A stretch of DNA of 64,000 nucleotides from Gelatiniphilus marinus (GCF_042678305.1 NZ_JBHUDT010000002.1), one strand, 5' to 3'. Counted from the first letter of the stretch, positions 44,673 through 53,794 are shown. A program made the numbers and translations. The notes: generated by a model from the sequence alone, not told the origin.

Positions 44673-45701
44673 TTATTTAATTAAAACACTTTTGTATTTA
44701 GGTAAATTTTTAAGTGTAATACCTGTGCCTCGTACTACGGCACGTAAAGGGTCTTCGGCAATATAAACAGGAAGGTCTGTTTTTTGCGACAAACGTTTGT
44801 CCAATCCGCGTAGCATCGATCCGCCACCGGCCAAATAAATACCGGTGTTGTAAATATCGGCAGCCAATTCGGGAGGGGTTTGCGATAGGGTTTCCATAAC
44901 CGCATCTTCAATTCGTAAAATAGATTTATCTAAAGCTTTCGCAATTTCGCGGTACGAAATAGAAACTTGTTTTGGTTTTCCCGTTAGCAAATCGCGCCCC
45001 TGCACGCTCATGTCTTCTGGCGGTAACTCTAAATCTTCTGTAGCGGCACCAATTTGTATTTTTATTTTTTCGGCAGTACGCTCACCAACATATAAATTGT
45101 GTTGGGTACGCATGTAGTACACAATATCGTTTGTAAACACGTCTCCAGCAATCTTAACCGATTTATCACAAACAATTCCGCCTAGGGCTATTACCGCAAT
45201 TTCGGTAGTTCCACCACCTATATCTACTACCATATTGCCTTTGGGCTGCATAATATCTACCCCAATACCAATTGCGGCCGCCATGGGTTCGTGTATTAAA
45301 TACACTTCTTTGCCATTAACGCGTTCTGCACTTTCTTTTACCGCACGCATTTCAACTTCGGTAATCCCCGACGGAATACAAATAACCATGCGCAAGGCCG
45401 GTGTAAAAAACTTCTTTTTTAAAGCCGGAATGTTTTTAATAAACATGCTTATCATTTGCTCTGAAGCATCAAAATCTGCAATAACACCGTCTTTTAGGGG
45501 GCGAATCGTTTTAATGTTCTCGTGGGTTTTGCCTTGCATTAAGCTGGCTTGTTGGCCAACGGCAATTATTTTTCCAGAAATCCTGTCGCGGGCCACTATA
45601 GATGGCGAGTCCACGACCACCTTGTCGTTATGTATAATGAGTGTGTTTGCAGTGCCTAAATCTATTGCAATCTCTTCGGTTAAGAAGTCAAAAAAGCCCA
45701 T
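44673..45701 (-). CDS. mreB: Rod shape-determining protein MreB (actin-like)
   Basis: 342 residues. Actin-fold signatures are clear: IAIDLGTANTLIIHNDKVV (phosphate 1), MVVDIGGGTTEIAVIALGG (phosphate 2) and GIYLAGGGSMLRGLDKRL (adenosine). The start MGFFDFLTEEIAIDLGTANT is typical. It forms membrane-bound filaments that guide wall synthesis and heads the five-gene shape operon. A TACTTTTA sequence upstream may be the promoter, but it lacks the final G of the box. Confidence 0.96.
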   Translation of the reverse strand: MGFFDFLTEEIAIDLGTANTLIIHNDKVVVDSPSIVARDRISGKIIAVGQQASLMQGKTHENIKTIRPLKDGVIADFDASEQMISMFIKNIPALKKKFFTPALRMVICIPSGITEVEMRAVKESAERVNGKEVYLIHEPMAAAIGIGVDIMQPKGNMVVDIGGGTTEIAVIALGGIVCDKSVKIAGDVFTNDIVYYMRTQHNLYVGERTAEKIKIQIGAATEDLELPPEDMSVQGRDLLTGKPKQVSISYREIAKALDKSILRIEDAVMETLSQTPPELAADIYNTGIYLAGGGSMLRGLDKRLSQKTDLPVYIAEDPLRAVVRGTGITLKNLPKYKSVLIK

Positions 45702-46141
45702 GTGCTATAAGTCGTTTTTAAGGGGTTGTTAACAAATCTTGTAAAAGTAATAAAAGTTAATAAATATATGGGTTTTAAGCTCCTCAAAATTCCATAAACA
45801 ATTACAGATTATTTCATGTACGCAGTTCATCGGTTTTTAGACTATAAAATTTATTATTTGGGTTTTGCTTAAAGGTAGGGCTTGTAGTTTATCCTGAGTG
45901 CGGTTTAAGGGTTGTGTCTTTTTAAAAACCTTATTGCGAGGGCAAAGCAACTGTTAATCTACTAGGTTTTTGTTTACCCAAATTTTGTTACATTCAAGCT
46001 TTAAAAAAGGACGCTCCCGAAGCCTTGGGACAACCCCTTACGCGTCTGTTTGTTGTCTGAACTTTTAAAACTGATAGTTGTTTTGCTTTTTTGGAAGTAG
46101 TTTCGTTTGGCGGTTAGTGTAAAGTTAGTTGCGTTTTTTTG
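45702..46141. other. Intergenic region between mreB and the HNH gene
   Basis: 440 bases with no gene that I can support. It holds the mreB leader, a fragment of the R2 repeat (45927-45959, TTATTGCGAGGGCAAAGCAA) and AT-rich sequence. No tRNA, hairpin terminator with a T tract, or open frame of note was found. Confidence 0.6.
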
Positions 46142-46690
46142 TTAATTCTCGGTTACAGAGCTCCAATTTTCTCCTTTTTTTATTCTATGAATTTGTGTGT
46201 CGGATACTCCAAAACGTTTTGCAATCATATTGATTCGGGTTCTTTGGTTTTTTAATTGGCGTTTAATTATTTTTACTTTGCCTTCATTTAATTTACCAAT
46301 TTTTTTGCTTCTGTTTTTAACAATTTTTTCCCAATTAGGATTGTTAAATTGATGAAGTTCTTTTTCTCTTTTGGTCGCCCATTTTAGGTTTTCAATTCTA
46401 TTGTCGGTTTTGTCGTAATTTAGGTGGATAACATAAATACCGTCATTTTGTTCAAGGAAATGTTGAGCCACAAGTTTGTGAACATATCTACTTGTCGATT
46501 TTCCATTTAGTTTTTGTTTCAGCGGAAGGTTTTGGTAGCCATTTATAAATGATTCTTTAACTAAAAATTCCTTTTCTCCTTTACAATTTAAAATTCGACC
46601 ATAATTTGAGATTTTGAACTTTTCGTTTTCTGCAATTCCTTCGTCAAATTCAACCTTTTTCCATTCTTCCTTCCAATAGTTTCTTATCAT
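46142..46690 (-). CDS. NUMOD4/HNH endonuclease-like protein
   Basis: 182 residues in three parts. An N-terminal NUMOD4-like DNA-binding motif is seen in ENEKFKISNYGRILNCKGEK. An HNH_3-like nuclease core follows with VHKLVAQHFL (His71) and YVIHLNYDKTDNRIENLKWA (His89, Asn97, Asn101). The C-terminal helix-turn-helix is INMIAKRFGVSDTQIHRIKK. Free-standing homing-type endonucleases have this order. The usual DH pair of the core reads Ile88-His89, so activity is uncertain. It sits between mreB and purH with no intron or intein nearby. Confidence 0.85.
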   Translation of the reverse strand: MIRNYWKEEWKKVEFDEGIAENEKFKISNYGRILNCKGEKEFLVKESFINGYQNLPLKQKLNGKSTSRYVHKLVAQHFLEQNDGIYVIHLNYDKTDNRIENLKWATKREKELHQFNNPNWEKIVKNRSKKIGKLNEGKVKIIKRQLKNQRTRINMIAKRFGVSDTQIHRIKKGENWSSVTEN

Positions 46691-46888
46691 TCCAAATGTT
46701 TTTCAAAAATGCTCCACAATGCTTTAAAATATAAAACCGTTTTAATACTTAAACAAGTTCTGCAAAGGTTTTTACATTAGCCGTTTAACGACTAAGGTAG
46801 TTTAAATTTTTTAAAAACTCAAGCCATGCGTTAATTGTAGAAACATCTAGCCTACTTCTGTTAAACTTCGTTATTGTTAAAAAAAGCA

Positions 46889-46921
46889 AGACCTGTTAGG
46901 TCTTTAAAACTTAACAGGTCT
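46889..46921 (-). terminator. Inverted repeat after purH
   Basis: AGACCTGTTA (46889-46898) and TAACAGGTCT (46912-46921) form a perfect 10-bp stem. On the minus strand it is followed by TGCTTTTTTT, so it fits as the purH terminator. Confidence 0.75.
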
Positions 46922-46950
46922 AAATTTTGGTTAGTTTTTAAAACAAAAAT

Positions 46951-48483
46951 TTAATGCTTAAAATGGCGCGTACCCGTCATTACCATCGCAACATTATTGG
47001 CGTTGCAATAATCAATGCTCAATTGGTCTTTTATAGAGCCACCTGGCTGAATTACAGCAGCAATACCCGCGTTTTTAGCAATCTCTACACAATCCGGGAA
47101 CGGAAAAAAGGCATCGCTGGCCATTACGGCTCCGTTTAAATCAAAATTAAAAGTGCCGGCTTTATGTATAGCTTGTTCTAAGGCATCAACACGACTGGTC
47201 TGCCCCGTTCCGCTAGCGCACAATTGTTTGTTTTTTGCCAAAACAATGGTGTTCGATTTGGTGTGCTTACATATTTTTGATGCAAATATTAAATCTTGCA
47301 ATTCACTATCTGTAGGGTTTAAATTTGTAACGTTTTTTAAGCCTTCAATAGTATCGGTAATATTATTTCTGTCTTGCACTAAAACACCGTTTAGGCAACT
47401 TCTAACATTGGTTTTTGGCAAATCAACATCATGGATTTCTAATAAAATCCTGTTTTTTTTGCCTTTTAAAATATCTAACGCTTCCGCGGAAAAAGAAGGC
47501 GCAATTACAACTTCACAAAATAATTTATGAATTTCTTCGGCAGTTTCTAAATCCATCTCTTTATTACTAATTAAAACACCTCCAAAGGCCGAAACCGGAT
47601 CGCCAGCTAAAGCATCGATATATGCTTGGTGTAAGGTGTTGCGTTGCGCTAATCCGCAAGCATTGTTGTGTTTTAAAATGGCAAATGTTGGTGCGTCGTT
47701 TTTAAATTCCAGCATTAAATTTACGGCAGCATCTACATCTAAAAGGTTGTTGTAGCTTAATTCTTTGCCGTGAAGTTTGGTAAAAAGCTCATTAAAATCC
47801 CCAAAGAAAAAGCCTTTTTGGTGCGGGTTTTCGCCGTAGCGTAAAGCCTTGCCTTTGGTTTCGCTTATTTTTAAAACCACTTCATCATGGTTTTTGTTAA
47901 AGTAATTAAAAATAGCCGTATCGTAATGCGATGACACATTAAATGCTTTTGCGGCAAAACGCTTTCTGTTTTCTTCAGAAATACTGCCGTTGTTTTCAGA
48001 AATCAATTCTAAAAACTCAGCATAATCATCGACTGATGGCACACAAATTACATCAGCAAAATTTTTTGCAGCGGCACGAATTAACGAAATACCACCTATA
48101 TCTATCTTTTCAATAATGTCTTGCTGGCTGGCACCAGAAGCAACTGTTTTTTCAAACGGGTATAGATCTACAATAACAACATCGATTTGCGGAATGTTAT
48201 ATTCTGCTAATTCTGCAACATCGCCATCATGGTTTTGCCTGTTTAAAATCCCTCCAAAGACTTTAGGATGCAACGTTTTTACGCGGCCACCAAGAATAGA
48301 AGGGTACGAGGTAACATCTTCAACCGGAACCACATCAATACCTAAATCGTTAATAAATTTTTCTGTTCCGCCGGTGGAATAAATAGTAACACCTTGTTCG
48401 TTTAATTTTTTAACAATGGGTGCTAATCCATCTTTATTAAATACAGAAATTAGTGCAGATTTAATCGTTTTTTCGTTGCTCAT
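46951..48483 (-). CDS. purH: Bifunctional AICAR formyltransferase / IMP cyclohydrolase
   Basis: 510 residues, the usual PurH length. The N-terminal IMP cyclohydrolase part begins KSALISVFNKDGLAPIVKKL with STGGT and GGRVKTLHPKVFGGIL. The C-terminal formyltransferase part has LRYGENPHQKGFF, FAILKHNNACGLA and DAFFPFPDCVEIA. It carries out the last two steps of purine synthesis to IMP. It reads alone from its own promoter box. A copy of CGCTTCCGCGGAA lies inside it (47479-47491). Confidence 0.96.
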   Translation of the reverse strand: MSNEKTIKSALISVFNKDGLAPIVKKLNEQGVTIYSTGGTEKFINDLGIDVVPVEDVTSYPSILGGRVKTLHPKVFGGILNRQNHDGDVAELAEYNIPQIDVVIVDLYPFEKTVASGASQQDIIEKIDIGGISLIRAAAKNFADVICVPSVDDYAEFLELISENNGSISEENRKRFAAKAFNVSSHYDTAIFNYFNKNHDEVVLKISETKGKALRYGENPHQKGFFFGDFNELFTKLHGKELSYNNLLDVDAAVNLMLEFKNDAPTFAILKHNNACGLAQRNTLHQAYIDALAGDPVSAFGGVLISNKEMDLETAEEIHKLFCEVVIAPSFSAEALDILKGKKNRILLEIHDVDLPKTNVRSCLNGVLVQDRNNITDTIEGLKNVTNLNPTDSELQDLIFASKICKHTKSNTIVLAKNKQLCASGTGQTSRVDALEQAIHKAGTFNFDLNGAVMASDAFFPFPDCVEIAKNAGIAAVIQPGGSIKDQLSIDYCNANNVAMVMTGTRHFKH

Positions 48484-48541
48484 TTTAGTGTTTTATTTAA
48501 AGAGATTTAAATTGCGTTTAGCTTAGCGCCTTTAATAAATG

Positions 48542-48549
48542 CAAAAGTA
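48542..48549 (-). promoter_or_regulatory. -7 box upstream of purH
   Basis: Minus-strand TACTTTTG matches TAnnTTTG and lies 59 bases before the purH ATG. Confidence 0.45.
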
Positions 48550-48642
48550 GTTATTCCTATTAAAAAATAAGCTTTGTAATTCTCAAAAAAGAAGACGTTT
48601 TTTTTAACTAAAGTAAAGAGTTGTTAACAATGTGATGTTTTC

Positions 48643-48686
48643 AGACCTGGCAATCCCGTGGCTTTGGGTTAAAACCAAGCAGGTCT
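48643..48686. repeat. Imperfect hairpin between purH and the GAF gene
   Basis: AGACCTG (48643-48649) and CAGGTCT (48680-48686) form the outer stem, with an inner GCTTTGG/CCAAGC stem. The same AGACCTG arm occurs in the purH terminator at 46889. No T tract, so a terminator role is uncertain. Confidence 0.4.
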
Positions 48687-48717
48687 TTGGAGTTTATAAT
48701 TTGTAAAATTGGAATTT

Positions 48718-49176
48718 TCATGAAAGTATCGTAGCCACATGAGCACAAACAAACTCCAAAAAGCGCTCGTCTGCTTCAGTAAAAGGGTCTGGTGTGTTAG
48801 AGTCAATATCAATCTGCCCAATGTTTTTTCCGTCAACAAATATGGGCACTACAATTTCAGCCTTTACTGTAATGCTGCACGCAATATAATTGTCTTGTGC
48901 CGCAACATCGGGCACTACAAAATTTTGGTTGCTAACAGCTACTTGTCCGCAAATGCCTTTCCCGAACGGAATTACTGAATGGTCTGTGGGTTCGCCAACA
49001 TAAGGTCCAAGATGCAATTCTTTTTTATCGCTATCTGCAAAATAAAAACCTACCCAATTGTAATGATCTATATGGGTTTCCAATAATTGGCAAATGGATA
49101 ATAAACGCTCGTTGGTTGTTTTTGCAGTATCAGAAATAATAGTTTCTATTTGTGGTTTTAGCACTTCAAAATTCAT
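48718..49176 (-). CDS. GAF-domain protein, free-methionine-R-sulfoxide reductase-like
   Basis: 152 residues forming one GAF domain: NWVGFYFADSDKKELHLGPY, IPFGKGICGQVA, IACSITVKAEIVVPIF and GQIDIDSNTPDPFTEADERF. This matches the fRMsr family, which reduces free methionine-R-sulfoxide. Cys76 and Cys100 are 24 residues apart, as are C91 and C125 in the yeast enzyme (C84 and C118 in E. coli). The middle Cys of the family (10 residues after the first) is Phe86 here. Reductase activity is likely but not certain. Confidence 0.88.
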   Translation of the reverse strand: MNFEVLKPQIETIISDTAKTTNERLLSICQLLETHIDHYNWVGFYFADSDKKELHLGPYVGEPTDHSVIPFGKGICGQVAVSNQNFVVPDVAAQDNYIACSITVKAEIVVPIFVDGKNIGQIDIDSNTPDPFTEADERFLEFVCAHVATILS

Positions 49177-49252
49177 AAATAAAAATTTTTGGTAAAAGTA
49201 TTTAAAAAGGTGTACATTAGATATTTGGTTTCAGATAATTTTAACGCTTTTA

Positions 49253-49266
49253 TTTTTTTTTTTTTT
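49253..49266 (+). other. Poly-T tract at the start of xrtF
   Basis: Fourteen consecutive T run directly into the TTG start codon of xrtF (49265-49267). Confidence 0.7.
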
Positions 49267-49816
49267 GAAAGAACTCGTTGTAAAATATAAATTGGTAATT
49301 AAATTTATACTTACTTTTTTGTTGGTGTATGTTGTGTTTTCGGTGTTATATCATTTTTATTTGGAGTTTTCAGATGGCGCGACATATTACCCCGATTACT
49401 TAACGCATTTAGTGGCTCAACAAACCCAAAACTTGTTAAATGGTTTTGGTTACAACACGCAGGTTTTGCCCCACCCAAACGAAGCCTCGATGCAACTTAT
49501 AGTTAATGGCACCTATTTAGCTCGGGTAATAGAGGGCTGTAATGCGGTAAGCGTAATTATTTTGTTTGTGTCTTTTGTTATAGCGTTTTCGGGCAAATTA
49601 AAAACCACATTGTTTTTTATACTTTCTGGTAGCGTATTAATTTATGCGGTTAATTTATTGCGCATTGCTATTCTGTGTATGGCGCTTTACCACTACCCGG
49701 AACACGAAGGGGTTTTGCACGGTGTAGTTTTTCCGGGTATTATTTACGGTATGGTTTTTTTATTGTGGATTTTTTGGGTAAATCGGTTTTCTAACTTAAA
49801 AAACAAGCATGGGTAA
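49265..49816 (+). CDS. xrtF: Exosortase family protein XrtF
   Basis: 183 residues with several membrane helices, starting at a TTG (KELVVKYKLVIKFILTFLLV) that fits the family N terminus. The exosortase catalytic triad can be placed at Cys92 (VIEGCNAVSVI), Arg133 (VNLLRIAILC) and His152 (GVLHGVVFPG). Exosortases cut and anchor proteins with C-terminal sorting signals at the inner membrane. The substrate of XrtF is not known to me and no sorting-signal protein is in the window. The start codon lies in a 14-T tract. It overlaps its partner gene by 8 bases. Confidence 0.9.
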   Translation: MKELVVKYKLVIKFILTFLLVYVVFSVLYHFYLEFSDGATYYPDYLTHLVAQQTQNLLNGFGYNTQVLPHPNEASMQLIVNGTYLARVIEGCNAVSVIILFVSFVIAFSGKLKTTLFFILSGSVLIYAVNLLRIAILCMALYHYPEHEGVLHGVVFPGIIYGMVFLLWIFWVNRFSNLKNKHG

Positions 49817-50237
49817 ATTAGTTAAATACGGATTGCTTTTTGTGGGTTTCGGATTATTGGTTTTAATCCGATGGTTTGAAAACGACTTGTTTTACGACCC
49901 CTATCTAGCCTTTTTTAAAAACGATTATTTGTATGCCGATAGCCCAAGTGTTGAAGTTTTTAAGCTAACGGCGTTTACCGTGTTGCGTTTTGTTTTAAAT
50001 ACCTTTATTTCTTTAGCCATTTTATTTGTGATTTTTAAAGAGAAAAGCATCGTTAAATTTTCTGCGCTTATTTATATTATTGCCTTAGTTTTATTAATGG
50101 CCGCATATTTGTATTTTGTTTTAAACCCAAAACAAGAGACCTATTATATGTTTTTTAATGTGAGGCGGTTTTTAATTCAACCTATAATTTTAATCTTGTT
50201 ATTGCCGGCGTTTTATTATTATAAACTAAAGCATTAA
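49809..50237 (+). CDS. Exosortase F system-associated protein
   Basis: 142 residues with four membrane helices, including YGLLFVGFGLLVLIRWFEND near the N terminus and the conserved LFYDPYLAFFK. The C terminus has YMFFNVRRFLIQPIILILLL. It overlaps xrtF by 8 bases. Known Bacteroidota genomes place this family beside XrtF, so the two form a fixed pair. Biochemical role unknown. Confidence 0.88.
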   Translation: MGKLVKYGLLFVGFGLLVLIRWFENDLFYDPYLAFFKNDYLYADSPSVEVFKLTAFTVLRFVLNTFISLAILFVIFKEKSIVKFSALIYIIALVLLMAAYLYFVLNPKQETYYMFFNVRRFLIQPIILILLLPAFYYYKLKH

Positions 50238-50274
50238 CTGTTAATCATTTTATAAAATAGGGAGTATAATTTTT

Positions 50275-50697
50275 ATGTTTTTGTATTTTTGCTCTGTGAT
50301 AAAACCGTTTTTACATAAAAGCTTTTCAACGTTACTTGCACTTTTAGTGTTGTTTTCAACCGTGTCTTTTACTATTGAAAAGCATTTTTGTGGCGATATT
50401 TTAGTTGATGTAGCCTTGTTTACCGAAGCCGAAAAATGTGAAATGGAGGTTTTAGAAATAAAGCAGAACAAAACCTGTTGTAAAGATGTTACCAATGTTG
50501 TTGAAGGACAGGATGAATTGAAATTTTCTTCTTTTGAAGATTTAGAATTTGAACAGCAACAGTTTTTAGCATCTTATGTTTATTCGTATATCAATCTTTT
50601 TGAAGGGTTGCCAAATCTTATTATTCCTCATAAAGATTATTCGCCGCCAAATCTGGTTACGGATATTCAGGTGCTTCACGATACTTTCCTAATTTGA
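50275..50697 (+). CDS. HYC_CC_PP family protein
   Basis: 140 residues with an N-terminal hydrophobic segment (FSTLLALLVLFSTVSFTIE). The conserved trio that names the family is visible as KHFCGD, KTCCKD and YSPPNLV. The function is unknown, but Cys and His spacing suggests metal binding. It is followed by an HMA-domain membrane protein and a TonB-dependent receptor on the same strand, supporting a metal-related role. An alternative GTG start at 50296 would give a more typical N terminus. Confidence 0.85.
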   Translation: MFLYFCSVIKPFLHKSFSTLLALLVLFSTVSFTIEKHFCGDILVDVALFTEAEKCEMEVLEIKQNKTCCKDVTNVVEGQDELKFSSFEDLEFEQQQFLASYVYSYINLFEGLPNLIIPHKDYSPPNLVTDIQVLHDTFLI

Positions 50698-50707
50698 TTT
50701 ATTTTTT

Positions 50708-50739
50708 TTGTCATTCCTGCAAAGGCAGGAATCCACTTG
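50708..50739 (+). repeat. R1 repeat, single arm
   Basis: TTGTCATTCCTGCAAAGGCA followed by GGAATCCACTTG. The GCAGGAATCCACTTG part recurs, inverted, in the right arm near 53846-53860. Confidence 0.7.
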
Positions 50740-50775
50740 TGCAATACAAATTAAAATAATATCAAATACAAAATC

Positions 50776-51504
50776 ATGACACATACATATACAGTTACGG
50801 GCATGACCTGTAAGGGCTGTAAAACTTCTGTTGAAGGTAAATTGAATGCTTTAAAGTATGTTGTAAAAGCTACGGTAAATCTTGAAAAAAGTGAAGCGAT
50901 TATTGAAATGTCTCAGCATATTTCAACCGAAACTATGCAAAAGGCTTTATCTAATAAATACACCATTTCAGAAAAAAAGGAAAGGAATGTATTTAATCCT
51001 TCAGCTTTAAAAGAAGAAGAAAAAAGCGATTTACAGCAGCTGTTTCCGTTGTTTTTAATCTTTGCTTTTATAATTGGCGCATCGGTTTTATTGAATTATA
51101 AGCCGTGGAATACCAATGGGTTTATGCTAGATTTTATGGGCTTGTTCTACATTGTTTTTAGCTTCTTTAAATTTTTAGATTTAAAAGGATTCCCAGAATC
51201 TTTCAAAATGTACGATCCCGTTGCAAAAGTCGTTCCCGTTTACGGATGGGTTTATCCGTTTATAGAGCTGGTTTTGGGCTTGCTTTTTTTAATGCGTATT
51301 CAAATCCCAATGGCATTAATAATCACATTAATCATTTTAAGCATTACAACTATTGGCGTAACAAAATCGCTGATAAGTAAAAAAACGATTCAGTGTGCTT
51401 GCCTCGGAACTGCCTTAAAATTACCGATGACGAAAGCCACATTTATTGAAAACAGCATTATGATTGTTATGGCTGTTATCATGTTATTAAAAACCTATAA
51501 TTAA
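50776..51504 (+). CDS. Heavy-metal-associated domain fused to MauE/DoxX-like membrane protein
   Basis: 242 residues. Residues 1-65 are an HMA domain with the metal-binding GMTCKGC (Cys12, Cys15). A linker is followed by about four membrane helices of MauE/DoxX type (LFPLFLIFAFIIGASVLLNY, GLFYIVFSFFKF, VYPFIELVLGLLFLM, IMIVMAVIMLL) and a CAC motif (IQCACLG). The fusion suggests metal delivery or thiol chemistry at the inner membrane. It sits between the HYC_CC_PP gene and a TonB-dependent receptor. Confidence 0.88.
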   Translation: MTHTYTVTGMTCKGCKTSVEGKLNALKYVVKATVNLEKSEAIIEMSQHISTETMQKALSNKYTISEKKERNVFNPSALKEEEKSDLQQLFPLFLIFAFIIGASVLLNYKPWNTNGFMLDFMGLFYIVFSFFKFLDLKGFPESFKMYDPVAKVVPVYGWVYPFIELVLGLLFLMRIQIPMALIITLIILSITTIGVTKSLISKKTIQCACLGTALKLPMTKATFIENSIMIVMAVIMLLKTYN

Positions 51505-51543
51505 GCCCATAATGGGCATTAGGCATTGCAAAAATTTAAAAAA

Positions 51544-53793
51544 ATGAAATACTTAATATATATATTATTAATGCTTCCGATAGTTAGCTTTTCGCAAGAC
51601 AAAATAAGCGGAATTATTATGGAAGCAAACGATAAAAATGAACACATAGGATTAGCGGGAGCTAACGTATATTGGCTCGATACCACTGTTGGCACCGTAA
51701 CCGATATTGACGGAAAATTTACCATTCCATATAAAAAAGAATACACTAAATTGGTAATTAGTTATGTGGGTTTTAAAACCGATACCATAACTGTAAAAGA
51801 GCCAAAAAAGGTGCATCATTGGTTACAACCAACAAAAGATTTAGATGCAGTAACCATTACGGCAAGAAAGCAAACTACGGTTAAATCGTTTTTAAAAGCC
51901 ACTAATACGTTTACGGTAAGTAGCGACGAGTTGCTTAAAGCGGCATGTTGTAACCTATCTGAAAGTTTCGAGACCAATCCATCCATAGATGTTAATTTCG
52001 CCGACGCCGTTACCGGTACACGACAAATTAAAATGCTGGGTTTAACGAGTCCGTATATTTTAATTGCTACTGAGAATATACCGTCCATTCGAGGCGCATC
52101 ACAAGCTTTCGGGATGAGTTTTATTCCAGGAACTTGGGTAGAAAGTATTCAAATTACCAAAGGAGCGGGTAGCGTTGTAAACGGTTTCGAGAGTATTGCT
52201 GGCCAAATAAATGCAGAACTGGTAAAACCAGCAACCGACAATAGACTTTATGTAAACGCCTATGCCAATGCCAACGGACGCTTGGAATTAAACACCCATT
52301 TTAATACCCCGGTAAACCATAAATGGAGTACAGGCCTGTACTTACACGGCAATCTGCGCGACCAAAAACACGATAAAAACAACGATACCTTTTTAGATAT
52401 GCCTTTGCAAGAGCAAATTAATATAATGAATCGTTGGCAATATATTGATGCAGAAAACGGCTTTATAGGTTTTGTAAACCTAAATTATTTAAATGACGAA
52501 AAACAAACGGGACAAATCAATTTTAACCCTAAAACAGATAGAAGAACTACCAATGCTTGGGGCAGTGAAATTGATACGCGCCGTTACGAAATCTCGACAA
52601 AATTAGGTTACGTAAATCCAGAAATCCCATGGCAAACACTTGGTTTGCAAACGGCTTTTAGTAGCCATAAACAAGAATCGTATTTTGGATTGAATCAATA
52701 CGATATCAAACATAACAGCTTGTATGCCAATGCTATTTACAACTCCATTATCAGCGATTCCAGACATAAAATTAAAACAGGAATTAGCTATACTTACGAC
52801 CATTATGATGAAATTGTAAATACAGATGATTACGAAAGAACCGAGCAATCGGTCGGGGCGTTTTTCGAGTATAATTTTGATAATCTCGATAAGCTCAATT
52901 TAACCGCAGGGATTCGAATAGACAAGCATAATTTAATGGGCACTTTTGTTACGCCCAGATTTCATGCACGATACACACCTTGGGAAAAATCGGCGTTACG
53001 TGCCTCGTTTGGAAGAGGAAAACGAAGTGCTAATATTTTTGCCGAAAATCAAAGTATATTTTCAACCTCGCGAGCTATTAATATATTAAATACAAATGGT
53101 GCTATTTATGGTTTAGACCCAGAAATAGCTTGGAATTACGGCGTTTCTTTTTTACAAGGCTTTAATCTTTTTGAAAGAAAAGCAGATATTACTTTAGATT
53201 ATTACCGTACCGATTTTATAAACCAAATTGTTGTAGATTTTGAATCTCAAAACTTTGGGACGCCAGAAGTTAATTTCTATAATTTAGAAGGCGATAGTTA
53301 TGCCAACAGTTTTCAGGTTGAAATGAATTATAATATGTTCGAGCATTTCGATTTACGATTGGCCTACAAATATTACAATGTAAAAACCCAGTACCAATCT
53401 GAAAAATTAGAAAAACCGCTAACGCCAAAAAACAGGTTTTTTGCAAATGCAGCTTACGAAACCCGCCCACAGGAAAATGGCGCACAATGGAAATTTGATA
53501 CCACCTTTAATTGGTTGGGTAAACAACGTTTTTCATCAACAACCGGTAATCCGGTCCAATATCAATTACCAGAATACACGCCAACCATAGCCACTTTAAA
53601 TGCGCAGATAACCAAAGTGTTTTCTCCTAAATTTGAAGTATATTTAGGCGGCGAAAACATAACAAACATAAAACAAGACAATCCTATTTTAGGAGCAAAC
53701 AACCCTTTTGGGTCAAATTTTGATACAACCTTTGTATATGGTCCAATTTTTGGAGCCAGTTATTATGCCGGATTACGATTTAAAATAAAATAA
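51544..53793 (+). CDS. TonB-dependent outer-membrane receptor with carboxypeptidase-like N domain
   Basis: 749 residues from the ATG at 51544, with a signal peptide (MKYLIYILLMLPIVSFS); an ATG at 51526 would lengthen it by 6 residues. The N-terminal carboxypeptidase-D regulatory domain has GLAGANVYWLDTTVGTVTDI and DGKFTIPYK. The plug domain follows (PSIDVNFADAVTGTRQIKML, GSVVNGFESIAGQIN), then a long beta barrel ending in AGLRFKIK. The HMA and HYC_CC_PP neighbours suggest a metal, perhaps copper, as cargo; the cargo is inferred. Confidence 0.93.
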   Translation: MKYLIYILLMLPIVSFSQDKISGIIMEANDKNEHIGLAGANVYWLDTTVGTVTDIDGKFTIPYKKEYTKLVISYVGFKTDTITVKEPKKVHHWLQPTKDLDAVTITARKQTTVKSFLKATNTFTVSSDELLKAACCNLSESFETNPSIDVNFADAVTGTRQIKMLGLTSPYILIATENIPSIRGASQAFGMSFIPGTWVESIQITKGAGSVVNGFESIAGQINAELVKPATDNRLYVNAYANANGRLELNTHFNTPVNHKWSTGLYLHGNLRDQKHDKNNDTFLDMPLQEQINIMNRWQYIDAENGFIGFVNLNYLNDEKQTGQINFNPKTDRRTTNAWGSEIDTRRYEISTKLGYVNPEIPWQTLGLQTAFSSHKQESYFGLNQYDIKHNSLYANAIYNSIISDSRHKIKTGISYTYDHYDEIVNTDDYERTEQSVGAFFEYNFDNLDKLNLTAGIRIDKHNLMGTFVTPRFHARYTPWEKSALRASFGRGKRSANIFAENQSIFSTSRAINILNTNGAIYGLDPEIAWNYGVSFLQGFNLFERKADITLDYYRTDFINQIVVDFESQNFGTPEVNFYNLEGDSYANSFQVEMNYNMFEHFDLRLAYKYYNVKTQYQSEKLEKPLTPKNRFFANAAYETRPQENGAQWKFDTTFNWLGKQRFSSTTGNPVQYQLPEYTPTIATLNAQITKVFSPKFEVYLGGENITNIKQDNPILGANNPFGSNFDTTFVYGPIFGASYYAGLRFKIK

Positions 53794-53794
53794 C

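Noticed and set aside
48643..48686. Hairpin as a riboswitch or terminator
   Set aside because: No T tract follows on either strand and no known riboswitch core could be recognised; listed only as a repeat.
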